A stretch of DNA of 64,000 bases from Oxytricha trifallax (lineage: Eukaryota; Ciliophora; Spirotrichea; Sporadotrichida; Oxytrichidae). Positions 1 to 11,519 of the stretch are shown piece after piece. The position numbers and the translations under genes were made by a program. Numbering within the stretch: position 1 is the stretch's first letter; each line of letters starts with the position of its first letter. The notes beneath the pieces were generated by a model. The model worked only from the letters and a program-made list of their open reading frames with translations. It ran no database searches and had not been told where the DNA came from. Where the stretch lies: NCBI GenBank assembly GCA_000711775.1, contig ARYC01000557.1, positions 1-64,000 of the forward strand. The letters run 5' to 3'.

Positions 1-1
1 A

Positions 2-283
2 AGCATCCTTTCATCTCAAGTAAGCTTAGTCTTCTAACTTTATAGAAAAACCTGGTACTGCTATATACTTGATGAAAGAGAGCGCAGCAAATTAAACAGA
101 GAGAGAAAGTCTAGAGTAAAACATGAATTGAGTAAGAGGCTCTTCAAAGATTTATAAAAGCCAGAAGAGATGAACATAGATGCAGGAGCTGAAACTAAGA
201 GAAGAAACATAGGCCCAAGCAAGCCTATAGAGGAAGAAAAGAAAGAGAAGCCAAATCCCTTTACGGGCAAATTTAATAAGTGA
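2..283 (+). CDS. Accessory TBE ORF, C-terminal part
   Basis: An open frame (ciliate code, TAA/TAG = Gln) enters from the window edge and ends at TGA 281-283, giving about 93 residues. The sequence is strongly charged, with a basic first half and a Lys/Glu/Pro-rich tail (PIEEEKKEKPNPFTGKFNK). It converges tail-to-tail with the transposase. TBE elements carry other ORFs (22 and 57 kDa) besides the 42 kDa transposase, and this is most likely the end of one of them; I cannot say which. The antisense frame at 61-270 is also open but looks non-coding. Confidence 0.5.
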
Positions 284-1335
284 ACTAATTCATTCGTTTA
301 AATCTAAAACTTATTATATACACAAAATCTCCCTTCTCTTGCGCATACTTTAGCTTTCTCATCGCTGACTCTCTTAGCAGCACTCTTAATAAAATCGACT
401 GTATCTACTTTAAATCATGCATCAGATGGTAGAGCAGCAATTTCTTATAATGACCTTCAATAACCCCCAATACAATTCAATTCCATTGAACTAAGGCCTA
501 TAAGGAACATTAAATACAGGTGTCATATTAAGCCTTTCATATTCCTTCCTTGAGTCTTTAGTTTTATGAACTGACAAATTATCAACGAATAGAATAATCT
601 CTTAATCAGCGTACTTATCTCTGAGTTATTGCAAGAACTTAATATATTATTCAGTCTTTATAGAACGAGGGTGAATAACATAAGTCTCAAGGCCACTATC
701 TACACTTATTCCACCAAGAATAGCATGAGTTCAAACCTTAACCTTTTAGTCATAAACTTCTAAATTACTATACCTCTAGTACCAAGACCTTAATATAAAG
801 GTATTGAATGTAAATACAGCTTCATCAGCGTGTATAAACTTTATATTATGCTCTTAAGACCTCTGCATTTAATCGAATATATAATTTAAATTAGTCTTAT
901 AAAATGGAACATTAAAGTCAATCACTCTCTTAATGCGATTGACTGTCTTGTAAGATATTCCGTTCTTTTTATATATGTTCGCTATAGAATAAGCAGAGAT
1001 GTGAAGCTCAGGAAATTGGCGATGAAACATCACAGCTCTCTAGGCCAGAGAGAAATGAGCCCAGTATTTAAGAATCTTATCATTAATTAGATAATCGATA
1101 TGATGCTGCTAAAATTTTAGAGGTCTTTTAGGCTTAGAATTAAGCTGTATATCTTTAAATTCAATGCTAATAGACAATGAGACCTCACAGGTGCTGGAGA
1201 TTTATGGAGTAGCCTTGCTATAGACGTATAATTCAGAACAGACTTGAGTTATTCACAATAATCATCACATCCATATCGCAACTAAAACAATAAATCTATA
1301 TACTCACTGTAATAAACTGACCCCAAACCTCGCAT
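265..1335 (-). pseudogene. TBE transposase (IS630/Tc1-mariner-like DDE), degenerate
   Basis: Reverse-strand reading from ATG 1335-1333. An N-terminal helix-turn-helix-like stretch (LNYTSIARLLHKSPAPV) is followed by catalytic core motifs: first Asp in KFIHADEAVF, second Asp in LFVDNLSVHKT, Glu in PYRPQFNGIELYWG. This is the DDE arrangement of IS630/Tc1-type transposases and matches the roughly 350 residues expected of the TBE 42 kDa protein. The frame changes near 1150-1190, between the HTH and the core. TGA occurs in frame at 733-731 and 417-415. Both TGAs sit where Trp would read naturally (KV-x-THA and DA-x-FKV), as expected for G-to-A decay of TGG. The exact C-terminus is uncertain. Confidence 0.82.
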
Positions 1336-1392
1336 ATACTCACTTAAAATACTAATATTTAAACATTAAACCCCTACATAACTATTAAAACC

Positions 1393-1470
1393 CTAATAAA
1401 GTATGCACTAATAGTCTACATTTATCAATCAAAAACTCAATCAAACTACTGAAAGGGTTTTGGGGTTTTG
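1393..1470. repeat. TBE terminal inverted repeat (right copy)
   Basis: This is placed by analogy with the 78-bp terminal inverted repeat known for TBE1. The G4T4 end at 1455-1470 is seen directly. The inner limit at 1393 is inferred, because the left copy lies outside the window and cannot be compared. Confidence 0.5.
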
Positions 1471-1473
1471 ATT

Positions 1474-3053
1474 GCGATCGAATGAATCCGCAAACTATTA
1501 ATTGATTTAATAAGCAATTTGAATATTAATCTAAGTCAACTTAAAAATAGTAATTTAAGCACAAGATAAATAATTAAAGAGCCCCATTTAAATTCTTTAA
1601 AAATTAGTTCAATTTTTTTAAAAAATCTATATGAAAAAATTATATTTCAACTTCAAAGTGAAATTATAAGCTAGTTAAACGGTAAAATGTGACAGTTTTC
1701 ACTCTCACATTTAACTTATTAGGCTATATGAAAGTGTTGGAAATACGTTAAAAACAGATAAAAATCGTTTCGTAATTTTTAAGGTTTTATTTTTAATAAT
1801 AAACATTTAACAGATTCATAACTATTTAACAACCAAACAAATTTTAAGGTTACCTGAAAGACTTTTTATTTTACATGTCGTCTGAAAAATTACTTCATAT
1901 TCATGAAGTTAATAATGAGACTGAATTTCAAGTAATATAGCATGCCATAATTGCTCGTAATTTCTACACATTAAATTCAAGCTTAACTTTATTATTGCTA
2001 AATTATTAATGAAACTAGAATTTATATGAAAGTTTTATTTTAATATATTTACTTCAGTTTATATTTTTAAGCATAAAAGTTGAATATTTTATGATAAAAA
2101 TATGATTAATTTTATATGATATAGACATTCTATCGAATAAATAAGAAATTATCAAATATAAAAATTCAATTCTTATATTCAAAATATATCAAATTAAGTA
2201 TTTTTGATTGCTTATATATTATTTGCAGAATAATAATAAAAAATTAAACTAATCTAAATATTTTAAATTGAATTGAATTATTAATGAAATTATAATAGAA
2301 TATCGTTTTTAATATAATTATTATTGAAATTCTTTATAAAAAGAAATGTAAAGTTATAGAATTTAAAGTGGGTCTAATTAACTCAAAAGTGAGTCTATAA
2401 GAATTTTCATTATAATTTTATAGCAATTCTTTTATTTATTTGTTAATTTGAATTTCATTTATTGAGTTGAGCTTTATCTATAAGTTATATTCATTTTTGT
2501 AAATATACTCGATAAAATTAGTTAAAATATTAAGATCATTAATAAAATATTATTAAAAAATTGATAAAAGCGATTTATATTAAAAAGCCTTAAAGTTCAT
2601 AAAATACTTTGCTTATTTTGGCTTGTTATAGAGATTTATCTATCAGGTTTGGAAAAAAAATAAGATTTTTTTTAATGTGATATTAATTTAGTTGGGAGAG
2701 GTTAGCATTTTTATTACACAATAATTCAATGTCTAATATTTAAAAGATATGTACATGATCTTTGTATTATTAAATCTTTCTCTTAAATAATGATAAATTG
2801 AATTGTGAAGGCTTAATTTTTTCCACTTAAATACTAAAATTAAGAATTTTCGATGAAAAAATATAATGAATTGCTAATCAAATTGAATTAAAACGATGAA
2901 AGGTAATCTTAATACTAACAGCAAAATTATTAAAAATAATTTCTTTTTTATTACATTTAAATTAAGAAATTAATTTAATTTATGTTTAGTGATCTTGAAG
3001 AATTTGAAAATTTTTTTAAATAAATTATACTAATTTATAATAGTTATAATAAA
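1474..3053. other. AT-rich stretch without recognisable genes
   Basis: About 1.6 kb with frequent homopolymers and TGA in all frames. I see no convincing MDS, RNA gene or repeat. It probably belongs to DNA eliminated between genes. Confidence 0.6.
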
Positions 3054-4095
3054 ATGGGTGCAAACTTTTCAAATTTTAATGAGCAGACACTGCAAAGATT
3101 TATCACCCATGAATATGAAAAAGTAAAGAGCAATTCAAAAAAGAGAGATTATTTGATTCTTAGCGACATAAATTTATACATTGTGTTATTCCTAATTAGT
3201 AATTTAGATATTTTATGAGATAAATTAAAGATTTTGATTTCTATACATTTACCTTTTTGATTAACATAGTAGTTTTTCTATTTTATATATGACATAATAA
3301 ACAGTGTTTAGCTACCAGAAGATTACCCCTTCAATTTCCATCACTTGGGCAATTTATTCATGATGGATGCTAATAAGGACGGTCGTTTCTCGCATGACGA
3401 TTTGATGCATTTCGCTACAGTAAGCATAAAAGAAGTCAAAAAGTACAAATAACATGAGATAAACAGTTAATTGCAAGCATTTTGCACGCTTTAGATGTGG
3501 TAGTAAGTCTGTGGGGATGAATCTAAAGAGAGTGATTTTGTTGGCCTAAATTATTTAAAAATAAGACATCATAAAAATAAATGTCTTAAACTCGAATTTA
3601 ATTTTACTATTGGCTGGTTGAGTAGGTTACTATATGAGAATTAAGGAGTGAAATATTTTGAACCTTAAATAGACACACCGTTTATAGGGGCAGAGACCAT
3701 CAAAGCACTTTATGAAATTTTGAATGTTAGATAGACACACAATATTGAGTTTAATTTTAATATTGTTTATTTTAAATTATATTAATTTTTAAATTACACG
3801 TATCAATTACTTCAATGAAAATAATCACTTTAATCTTAATCCAAGTTATTATATAATTAATATTGAGTTTCAATCATTTTTCGCATTGATGCAGTAAACA
3901 GGTGAAGAAATGGGATTAATGAGTGTAGAGGAGGAAGACTAGGACGATTACGTACCACTCCCTGTAATTCAACTATTTGCTAAGAATTTCATTCAAGGGT
4001 TCAGCAAATTAATGAGCGAGATTGGTTTTATAATTAACAATGACAGTGTATTAGAGGGGAAAGAGGGCAGCACTCCTAGTAAGATTTCACATTGA
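3054..4095 (+). CDS. EF-hand calcium-binding protein, four MDSs in order
   Basis: ATG at 3054, TGA at 4093-4095. Removing three IESs with matched pointers gives one frame of about 215 codons. IES 3178-3300 has pointer ACA, IES 3541-3609 has TTGGC, and IES 3741-3858 has the 12-bp AATATTGAGTTT. The product contains a canonical EF-hand loop (DANKDGRFSHDDLMHF, MDS2), so it very likely binds Ca2+. The tail (EEEDQDDYVPLPVIQLFAKN) is acidic then amphipathic. A GTAAG...ACAG stretch at 3421-3468 resembles an intron, but reading through it keeps the better protein. The MDSs are in linear order, so the gene is not scrambled. The precise family is not recognised. Confidence 0.85.
3741..3858. other. IES with 12-bp pointer AATATTGAGTTT
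   Basis: The repeat AATATTGAGTTT occurs at 3741-3752 and 3859-3870. Deleting one copy with the intervening AT-rich DNA joins THNIEF to QSFF in frame within the EF-hand gene. This is the clearest small example in the window of the MDS-pointer-IES arrangement. Confidence 0.9.
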
Positions 4096-4340
4096 AATGT
4101 TTGTTAAAACTTAATATCTTGTGAGATAGGTTTTTAATGGGAACATATTCTTTTAACAATACAGCTTTAACTAACTAATTTTGAATGTGAAATTTATCAA
4201 ATTTTTAATTTTTAAATTACTATAACCTAATTTCTTGACATTTGTAAAGTATATTGTCATTTTTGATTTACAAATCTTATTATATTCTTGTCTGTACTTT
4301 AAAGTATAACCACAGAATGATATATTATTAATTAATAAAA

Positions 4341-5630
4341 ATGGCATAGAATATCTTGAAGAAGTTTGCTTCCTCAGCTAAATAACTCGATGAGATGATC
4401 TTTAAATTGGAGACTAACTTGGGAAGACAGCACACCGTCTCTCCCTTCCCTGCTTTGTACTAGAAATACTCTGTCTTAACTAATAACAAAGCTGTTGCTT
4501 AAGAGGAGATTAAGGAAAGTCAACCAGTTCCTGCTAAAGATAAATAATAGTAATATATTATAAATCATGGCATATATAGGTAATTAATTAAGTAGAAATT
4601 AATTTATAAATCAGTATTATTTATTGAAATTTAACTTTACTAATCCAATTAAATTTGACTTATAGATAAAATTTATTTATAATTCATGAATAATTTGATT
4701 TTGCTAAAGAGGAATAAAAGTAACCATTACCCAATCAATAGCAATAAGCAAAAAAGGAACCACAACCAAAGAAAGAGCAACAACCCAAGGGAGGTAAAAA
4801 GGGAGCTCAGCCAGTTTAAGAGGAAGTCAAGCTTGAAGAGAGATGGGACATCTTCAATAACTGTGATTTTAATTCATTAATTACTATGTAAAATCATAAG
4901 AAATGTTTACTATTGGGAAAATGTGAAATATTTGTTGGATCTAAGATTTGAGAGTAGGAAAAATCTTGACATGCGAGCCACACCCAGACTCCGCCAACTT
5001 GTATCGTGAAACTATCGATTTAGGGGAGGGAGAGCCAAGATTAATTGGTTCTGGTCTTTAGGGCAAAGTTCCACTTGAAGAAATGACTCAAGGTCTCGTA
5101 AAGGAATTAATTAAATTTCATCATAATAAGCTGCATTTAATGGCAAAATATTATAGGAAAAATGTATGAGTTAGAAATTATTTTTTTTACAATCGTTGTG
5201 GTGTTTGCCAATCTGAAACCAAGAAAATTAGCTGATTTTATGTCAAACGGTATGGTGCTTTGCGCAAGCACTGAAGATAAGAGCACTATTGAACTTATCA
5301 GACCACCTGAAGGCTCCAAAGTTGGAGAGAGAATTATTAAATAGTTGACTATTTTACTTACTATATAAAGGTCTCACACTAATTTATAATACTAATATCT
5401 CTAAAGTCAGTAATTTTATAAGAATTCAATTGACAGGAAACCCAATCCTAGGACAGCCAGTCTCCCAAGACCCCAGACCCCACTTGAACCCCAAGAAGAA
5501 GTACATGGAGAGATTCTTGCCTCAACTCCACACCAACGACCAAGGCCAAGCAACCTATGATGGCGTCACTCTTGAGACATCTACTGGTATCTTAACTTCC
5601 AAAACTCTCAAGAATGTGCACATTTCATGA
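4341..5630 (+). CDS. EMAP-II/Arc1-like tRNA-binding domain protein, copy 1
   Basis: ATG 4341, TGA 5628-5630. Four IESs are defined by pointers: 4532-4701 (TGCTAAAGA), 4865-4944 (GATTT), 5096-5192 (TCGT), 5331-5421 (GAATT). The spliced product has a helical N-terminus, a Lys/Gln/Pro-rich linker and a C-terminal EMAP-II-type OB fold: [19 protein letters not shown], then [19 protein letters not shown], then LCASTEDKS...[14 protein letters not shown]. This is the tRNA-binding module of Arc1p, AIMP1 and plant MetRS tails. No catalytic synthetase domain is present, so a role as a tRNA-binding cofactor of the cytosolic aminoacyl-tRNA synthetase complex is likely. A paralogue lies at 15.6-16.4 kb. 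Confidence 0.9.
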
Positions 5631-5990
5631 TAGAAACTCCCCATTTATTCAGTATATCGACATTTAGCATAAATTAATTACAGTTAAAACTTTTGGAGAC
5701 AAGCATCTTTATATAGATATGGCTTATTATTATAATTAGACTCCATCCTTATTTAATTTTTCTAGAATCAATCGAATTAGAAAATTATTGCATAAAAATA
5801 ATGAGAAAAAGTTTTCCAAAAAATTACCCTACAAACTCCTTGTTAAATACGAATTTGAATTTTAAAAAAACAGTTTTCTATAAAACCCCAATGCTGTTAT
5901 TTACAAGATTTGGGTGACGTATTAAATTAATCAAGTGTGAATTATAATAATTATCGATTTGGTAGCTTTAGTAATTTAGAAGAGGGTCCT

Positions 5991-6041
<51 letters not shown>

Positions 6042-6155
6042 AAGGCTATTCTACTAAAGCAACCAAAATGACGAGATTCAGAATTTAATTATTATATCTA
6101 GCTCGAACCCTATAATAATACTTTAGAATCCTTAAGAAAGACACGAATCCAACAC
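5631..6155. other. Intergenic DNA with a GTA microsatellite
   Basis: No coding signal is seen between the EMAP-II gene and the next ATG. The only structured part is the trinucleotide array at 5991-6040. Confidence 0.6.
5991..6040 (+). repeat. (GTA)n microsatellite
   Basis: Uninterrupted GTA/TAG repeat of about 16 units in noncoding DNA, roughly 115 bp before the next gene. No function is evident. Confidence 0.95.
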
Positions 6156-7583
6156 ATGAACCCCCTACTACTCGATATTCACAACTCTCAATGCGAGCAA
6201 GACGACCCTGAACTGCCGGAGGACCCAACTGAGGATTTTTTGCTTGACAATCTTGAGTTCGACGATCCCCTGCTCACCAAGAAATCTTTCAAACAGCGCC
6301 TAAACATTCTCCTGAGCAACATTCAGATGGCGAACAGAAGTCATGGGAATCTCTGACACGTGGTGAGTAGTATTCTTGGCACGCGCTCCACGCTCTCCTA
6401 CTCGAAACTAGTGGACGAGGCCTTGAATGCAACTGTGAAAATGGGGAGGGAAGATGGCGGACGCCATATTGGAGGCTCTCATGATGATTCGACTCATTAC
6501 CAAACCATGGGTGACTTCTTGGATCCGACTTTAGATGCTTCGCCTCCTCTCACCAGGTAAGCTTAAACAATAGTAATTGATAGCGAGATTTAGGGAAAGA
6601 GCACAACGTAACCTATTACCCAAGCTAGCGATCAGATGGCTAGTCCCAGCAATTATCTCAAGAACGCCTTGCTGTCCAGATACCGTTGGCTCAGAGCCAC
6701 CAAGCCAGTTGGCATCCTGAATACTCATGAGTAGCCAAAGGCACTAAACTCTTATGCCAAAGCACGAAGCTCTACTGCATTGCGCCTTAGTGAAATTCAT
6801 ACTACTCTAGTGCTAAAGTGTATCAGAGTAAACCCTTCTAAATCAGGATTCTTGGCACCCTAGTCTATGGCAGTCAAACTGGACTGTTTGGAGGCAGCAC
6901 TCTACATGCGTTGGCTTAAGGTCGCATACATTAGGGCACTCACTGCATGGAGCCGACCTATGAGGACTCTGAGGGTCGAGTGATTTTGAATATTCCAACT
7001 ACCTGGCGTCATCAGCAAAAGTATTCCTCGGATAATCTAAGTATGGTAAACAGCTGCCTGTCCAGTTATTTGTAACTCGCTAGCTCGGGCTGTGCTCTCT
7101 CGATCGAGGTACAAAACGACTATGGTGGCTTGCTAAAAATCATCGAATTCGCCTGCAACAAGCTCTCTGTAAAATTCAACGATTTGAAAAACCCCAATTA
7201 AAGTTCTCCTAAGCTAGACATTCTGAGTGCCTCCCACCAACTAAGACCCAATCAAGAATAATGAGACTGTAGACAACATCATGAACCGAGCTGCTGACAG
7301 AGACAAGAGACCCCTGTCAATAAGCAAGGAAAGGCAGAGAAGAGATAGCGTCATGAAGAGATTCAAGAAGGACCTGGCCATGCTGATGCAGAGCTCCCCC
7401 CACCTCCCCCCTCAGTTCCTGCAGAGATTCAAGCCCGCCCTCACCAAGGACACCGTGGATTCGTTGATGAAGGAAGCATTAAAATTCAGACCAAAGGATG
7501 GAGAATGCGAAGAAATCAAGGACCTGGACCAGGAGAGGCAAGATCAACTAAAAGCTTTGAGAGAGAGATTGAGAAATTTGTGA
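6156..7583 (+). CDS. Unknown protein, GC-richer gene with introns
   Basis: The stretch is markedly richer in GC and in codon variety than its surroundings. The first segment starts at ATG 6156 and reads acidic (LPEDPTEDFLLDNLEFDDPL). The last 100 residues are basic and charged (KERQRRDSVMKRFKKDL) and end at TGA 7581-7583. A 46-nt GT-AG intron at 7227-7272 joins SPKLDIL to NNIMNRAADRD in frame. A 37-nt GT-AG candidate lies at 6557-6593. The middle reads as VYGSQTGLFGGSTLHALAQG and continues to the intron. The joints between 6350 and 6830 could not be resolved and may include small IESs as well as introns. No domain recognised. Confidence 0.6.
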
Positions 7584-8050
7584 AGTGAAATAAATGATAT
7601 TAAGTTAAGAGTATTTGTATTTTGATTAATTTTATACGCCTACAAAAAATTGTAAATAACAACATTGGGGTTTTATAATCTAATATTTTATCTTTAAAAC
7701 CTATAATTTATTAGCTCAATTACAGAAATATTTTGATTTTTTCTATGTCATTAACCTTGTTTATTTCATTTAAACTAGTTCAGATAATTCCTAGGGAGTT
7801 TATTAAAAATTTAAACATTTTTTATTAAAACTTTGTTTAATTAATTATTGCTATTACTTTAAAAACTATACTTATTAACTTAAAAACTAGAAATATCTAA
7901 ATCTTTTTTAATTATGTATTTTGTTTACATATTTTTTATAGTCTAAAATTGGTTAGCCCCTTAGCAAATTATTAATGAGCTCAATTTTAAGAGCAAATTA
8001 TTAATAGATTGGAGAAATTCCTATACATACTTATCTTTTAGTCACACACA
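7584..8050. other. AT-rich intergenic DNA
   Basis: Nothing recognisable between the TGA at 7583 and the next ATG; TGA-rich in all frames. Confidence 0.6.
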
Positions 8051-11000
8051 ATGCCTTTAAAGATGGAGGTTACAAATTCTGAGCAACAAACAGCAATTAA
8101 TGGTCAGACAGACACAGCAATCTGTCCCATCTCAAAAACTATTCGTAAGGAAAAATAGTTTTATTAAAAATCGTATAGAATAGAAAAATATTAACTCATT
8201 ATTTTGATTGCTATAATTATCGACTCTTCTATTGACCGAAATTAAAATACTTAATTTAATATGGCGTGTAAATAATTTAGTATGTGACTAGATATTTACA
8301 AATTGTAGAGATCGTGAGAATTGAAATTTGATTTAGTAGTTAGAAATTTTTATTATCAAACCTTGGCTATAAATTAAAAATGGGGTTTACATCCATTTTT
8401 TACTGACACATCAAGAAAAGCATTCCAAAAAAAGCTCTTTAAAGTAATTTATTCACAATTATAAGAATTTAGGGCTAATCTAAATCTATGATGAAGTTAA
8501 TATACTTTATCAAAAATTTATCAAATTAAACATTTATAATACTTTTGTGAAAATTAATTAATTAATAAAATAATTGAAGAATATTCATAAAATGAGTAAA
8601 CCAAAATCTAAGCAAGGTAACAGAAAACATAACCTCCAGGGGCATTCCCAGACTGAGCTCTCATTAAGTCACTATAATCAAGTATTACTTACAATGTTGC
8701 ACTCTAATGACTCATATGCAATTGCATTATTTTATTATTATATGTTTTTAGTAAGAATATTTTAAACAGAAAATATTATAAAATCTATATGCTTTTATAA
8801 TTTTTAAAAAAAAATATTTAAAAAAAAGTAACTATAAACTGCATTAATTAAATATATAAATTAATAATATACTTGCATACACAATTATATTAATTATAAT
8901 TAATTGCTGAATAGATAATTGGCGAATGCTTAATGGATAGATTTGAGTAGGTGATATTAATGCAAGAAATTAAAAAGAAAAGTCTCCCCTTCACTGTTAA
9001 TCACACACTTGCCACTATACAACATTTAAACCTTATAAAAACATAAATATCCTCCCCCCTATATTTTTTTATATCATAAACAACACAAACCTCTTAATAT
9101 AAATTAATTCCCAATAATAATATTTATATATGTTTAGCATAGATGGAATACATTCCAAGAGATAACAAAAACGATGATATTTACATTGACTAGGAGGAAG
9201 ACAACAGGGAACCTTAGAGTATAGATATTGATACTTACCTCCCTAAAGGGTGTAGTGTCCAATATAAAATAAATTAATATTATCATTCTTATAAAGGATT
9301 ATTAATAATTAAATTTTATTTATATAGAGAGCAGAATATGCTGAATTAATCGTCGACAGTTGATATGATATCAGCAGCTAATTTAAACAATTCAGTTGGA
9401 GATCACAATTGTTTTTTTTAAAAAATAAATCTATAATAAACTTAAACTTAGTTTAACAAATGTCTTTAATCTATAAATAAAAAATAATAATTATTAAAAA
9501 TTCAATGAGATGCAGCAGAAAAAAGGTCAATTTACAGCTTCAGGAAGCCAACAAACAGAGGCAACATAAGTATAAATAATTCTTAAGCCAAAATACCTAA
9601 AATTATTCCAATTGAGGATAATAAAATATCGGACATATAGGATTTTATTGATGATCCAGTAAAACAAGAAAAAGAATATGAAGTTAATGATTCTATATAA
9701 ATTATATGTATACTTTTCAAACATTTTAATAGAAAATAATCCAATCATATGTCTATACAGACTTATAAGAATTATTAGAATAAACTTCTTAAAGACTCTT
9801 AATTTTTTCATCATCTTTATTTGTAGAAATTATAAATTTAATGATTAAATAGCAGCTTAAAGAAAGCGAATATTGAAAAGAGACTAAGAACTAAAAAAGA
9901 AGGAAGAGGAAGCAAAATTAAAAAAGAAAAAGAAAGCCAATGAAAGCATGACTATGTAAGATTTAGAAATTGCAATGCGAGTTAATCCCAAATAAGACTA
10001 AAATTTTCACATTGAGCCAAACGGCTAGATCGTTTTAATTAAGAAACCTGTGGCTGAAAGATTCCCAAAGTCTTTCGTAAACCCATTAAGTTATGATATA
10101 AGTTAGCAGCCTAGTTTGACTGTAGAGAGTAGTTTTAACAAAACTATCAAAGAAAAGAGAGCGCATGGCATGCTGAAAGAATAGAGCATAGAATCGATAG
10201 AGCATTAGCTTAATGAATCCATGCAGAAAACTTTATAAGAACAGTCGAAGAATGTAGATTCGTAATTCACTAATATTGAGAGAAATTTACGCATTAAGAA
10301 ATAAGTTCTTTTGAAAGATTCTAACGGAATGCCGATGGCACTATCACAAGCACAGATTAAAGGCTCAAAAATGAGAAATCACAGTTAATCTAATACTATG
10401 GACGGTAAGACTTATACTAATAAAATACTTGAGAGAACTTAATATTCAATCAGCGATTACAGAGAGAAATTCGATTCTTAAAACATAGCTTTGAGCAAAT
10501 TCCAAGAAATTAAGCAAGCCAAGTTTTTGGAATTTTCTATCTAAAAACTCAACTAGACTGAAAATAATTTTGAAATTAGCTAGAATTTCTTAACAAACCC
10601 TACTATAATCGATGATCTATTAACGACAGAAAGATCTGGTGTGCTCTAAAAATAATCAAATATAGATTAAAGTTAGAATCATTTAAGAGTCAATCTAGGG
10701 TTTCAGCAAACGCCTTAAAATATTCTTAAGGACGAGCAACAGTAAAATAAAAAGGTTTTTATGTTTGATGATAATTATAGCATGCAAAACTAATCTAAGT
10801 ATAATTAGAAGCTTGGAGGTTAAATGAAAATTAAAGCAAATCCCTAACTTCTTATAGAAGATGCTCTTTCACAAAATTCTGTCAAAACCAATTCAAAAAT
10901 GCCGAATGCTTTCTTTTTGCCTTCGCTTTTTGCGGCTACACCCTAAAACATACTTTCAAACACCATTTCAAGAAAGAATTCACTATCAAATCGCAGGCAA

Positions 11001-11396
11001 AACAAATTAGACTAGAGTGTAGTAATAAATTCAAATACCCAGCTTCTCTTAGAGTAATCGTTCAATCAATCAACCTCATCAAATTTAGATTAAAATAATA
11101 ACTTAACCCTAAAATCTATAGTGAATTCTAAAAGAGCTCTGGGTAGACTTTAAAATAACATACATTTAAGAACTGCTGATAACTCACCACGATAAATACA
11201 AAATACTACTAATCAAACTCAATAATCTAAAAATGCGTTGATGAACTCCAGTTTTTAAATGGGAGGACATGAATCTATTAATTTAAGGGATGACCTAGAA
11301 AATTATTTGAAAAATAAGATGCAACCTAGATAGGTCCTTGATTAAATGAAGAATTATAATTTTTATTATTTTTTATTTTTTTATTTGAAAATTTGA
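8051..11396 (+). CDS. Unknown Asn/Gln/Ser-rich protein, six MDSs
   Basis: The last MDS (9838-11396) is a long open frame of more than 500 codons ending at TGA 11394-11396. Upstream MDSs join in frame through pointers: IES 9262-9321 (ATATA), 9399-9506 (GAGAT) and 9684-9837 (TTAATGATT). Two earlier MDSs probably form the start: ATG 8051 with IES 8140-8581 (TATTC), then a tentative IES 8674-9113 (ATAAT). If those two are a separate gene, this one begins at ATG 9129-9131. A Lys/Glu-rich probable coiled coil (LKRDQELKKKEEEAKLKKKK) is followed by a low-complexity polar region. No known domain is recognised. The reverse frame at 9527-9814 lies mostly in the IES and is not a gene. Confidence 0.75.
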
Positions 11397-11519
11397 ATTT
11401 TATTGGCATTTGCATTTCTCACTTAGGTTAAAATTTAATTTTAAAATCAAAGAGATAATTTCAAAATAAAAAGTAATTTTATTAATATAAAGAAACGCTA
11501 CAGATAACAACAAGAAAAA

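Larger units (their letters stand above)
1..1470. mobile_element. TBE-type DNA transposon, right-hand end (left end outside window)
   Basis: The element ends at 1455-1470 with GGGTTTTGGGGTTTTG, the telomere-like terminus known for TBE elements of Oxytricha. It is followed directly by ATT (1471-1473), which fits the known ANT target. Inside are a reverse-strand DDE transposase and the end of a forward-strand second ORF that converges on it. The transposase is interrupted, so this copy is probably inactive. TBE elements exist only in the germline and are eliminated in macronuclear development. The left end and the rest of the element lie before base 1. Confidence 0.88.

Noticed and set aside
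3421-3468. A GTAAGC...ACAG stretch in the EF-hand gene as a spliceosomal intron
   Set aside because: Removing it changes the frame and leads quickly to TGA; reading through gives the continuing protein LQAFCTLQMWQQVCG, so it is coding.
5991-6040. The GTA array as a CRISPR or coding poly-repeat
   Set aside because: It has no spacers and no flanking frame; it is a plain microsatellite, and CRISPR is not expected in a ciliate nucleus.
9527-9814. A reverse-strand open frame of 95 codons as a gene
   Set aside because: It spans an MDS and a pointer-bounded IES of the forward gene and is hydrophobic by AT bias only.
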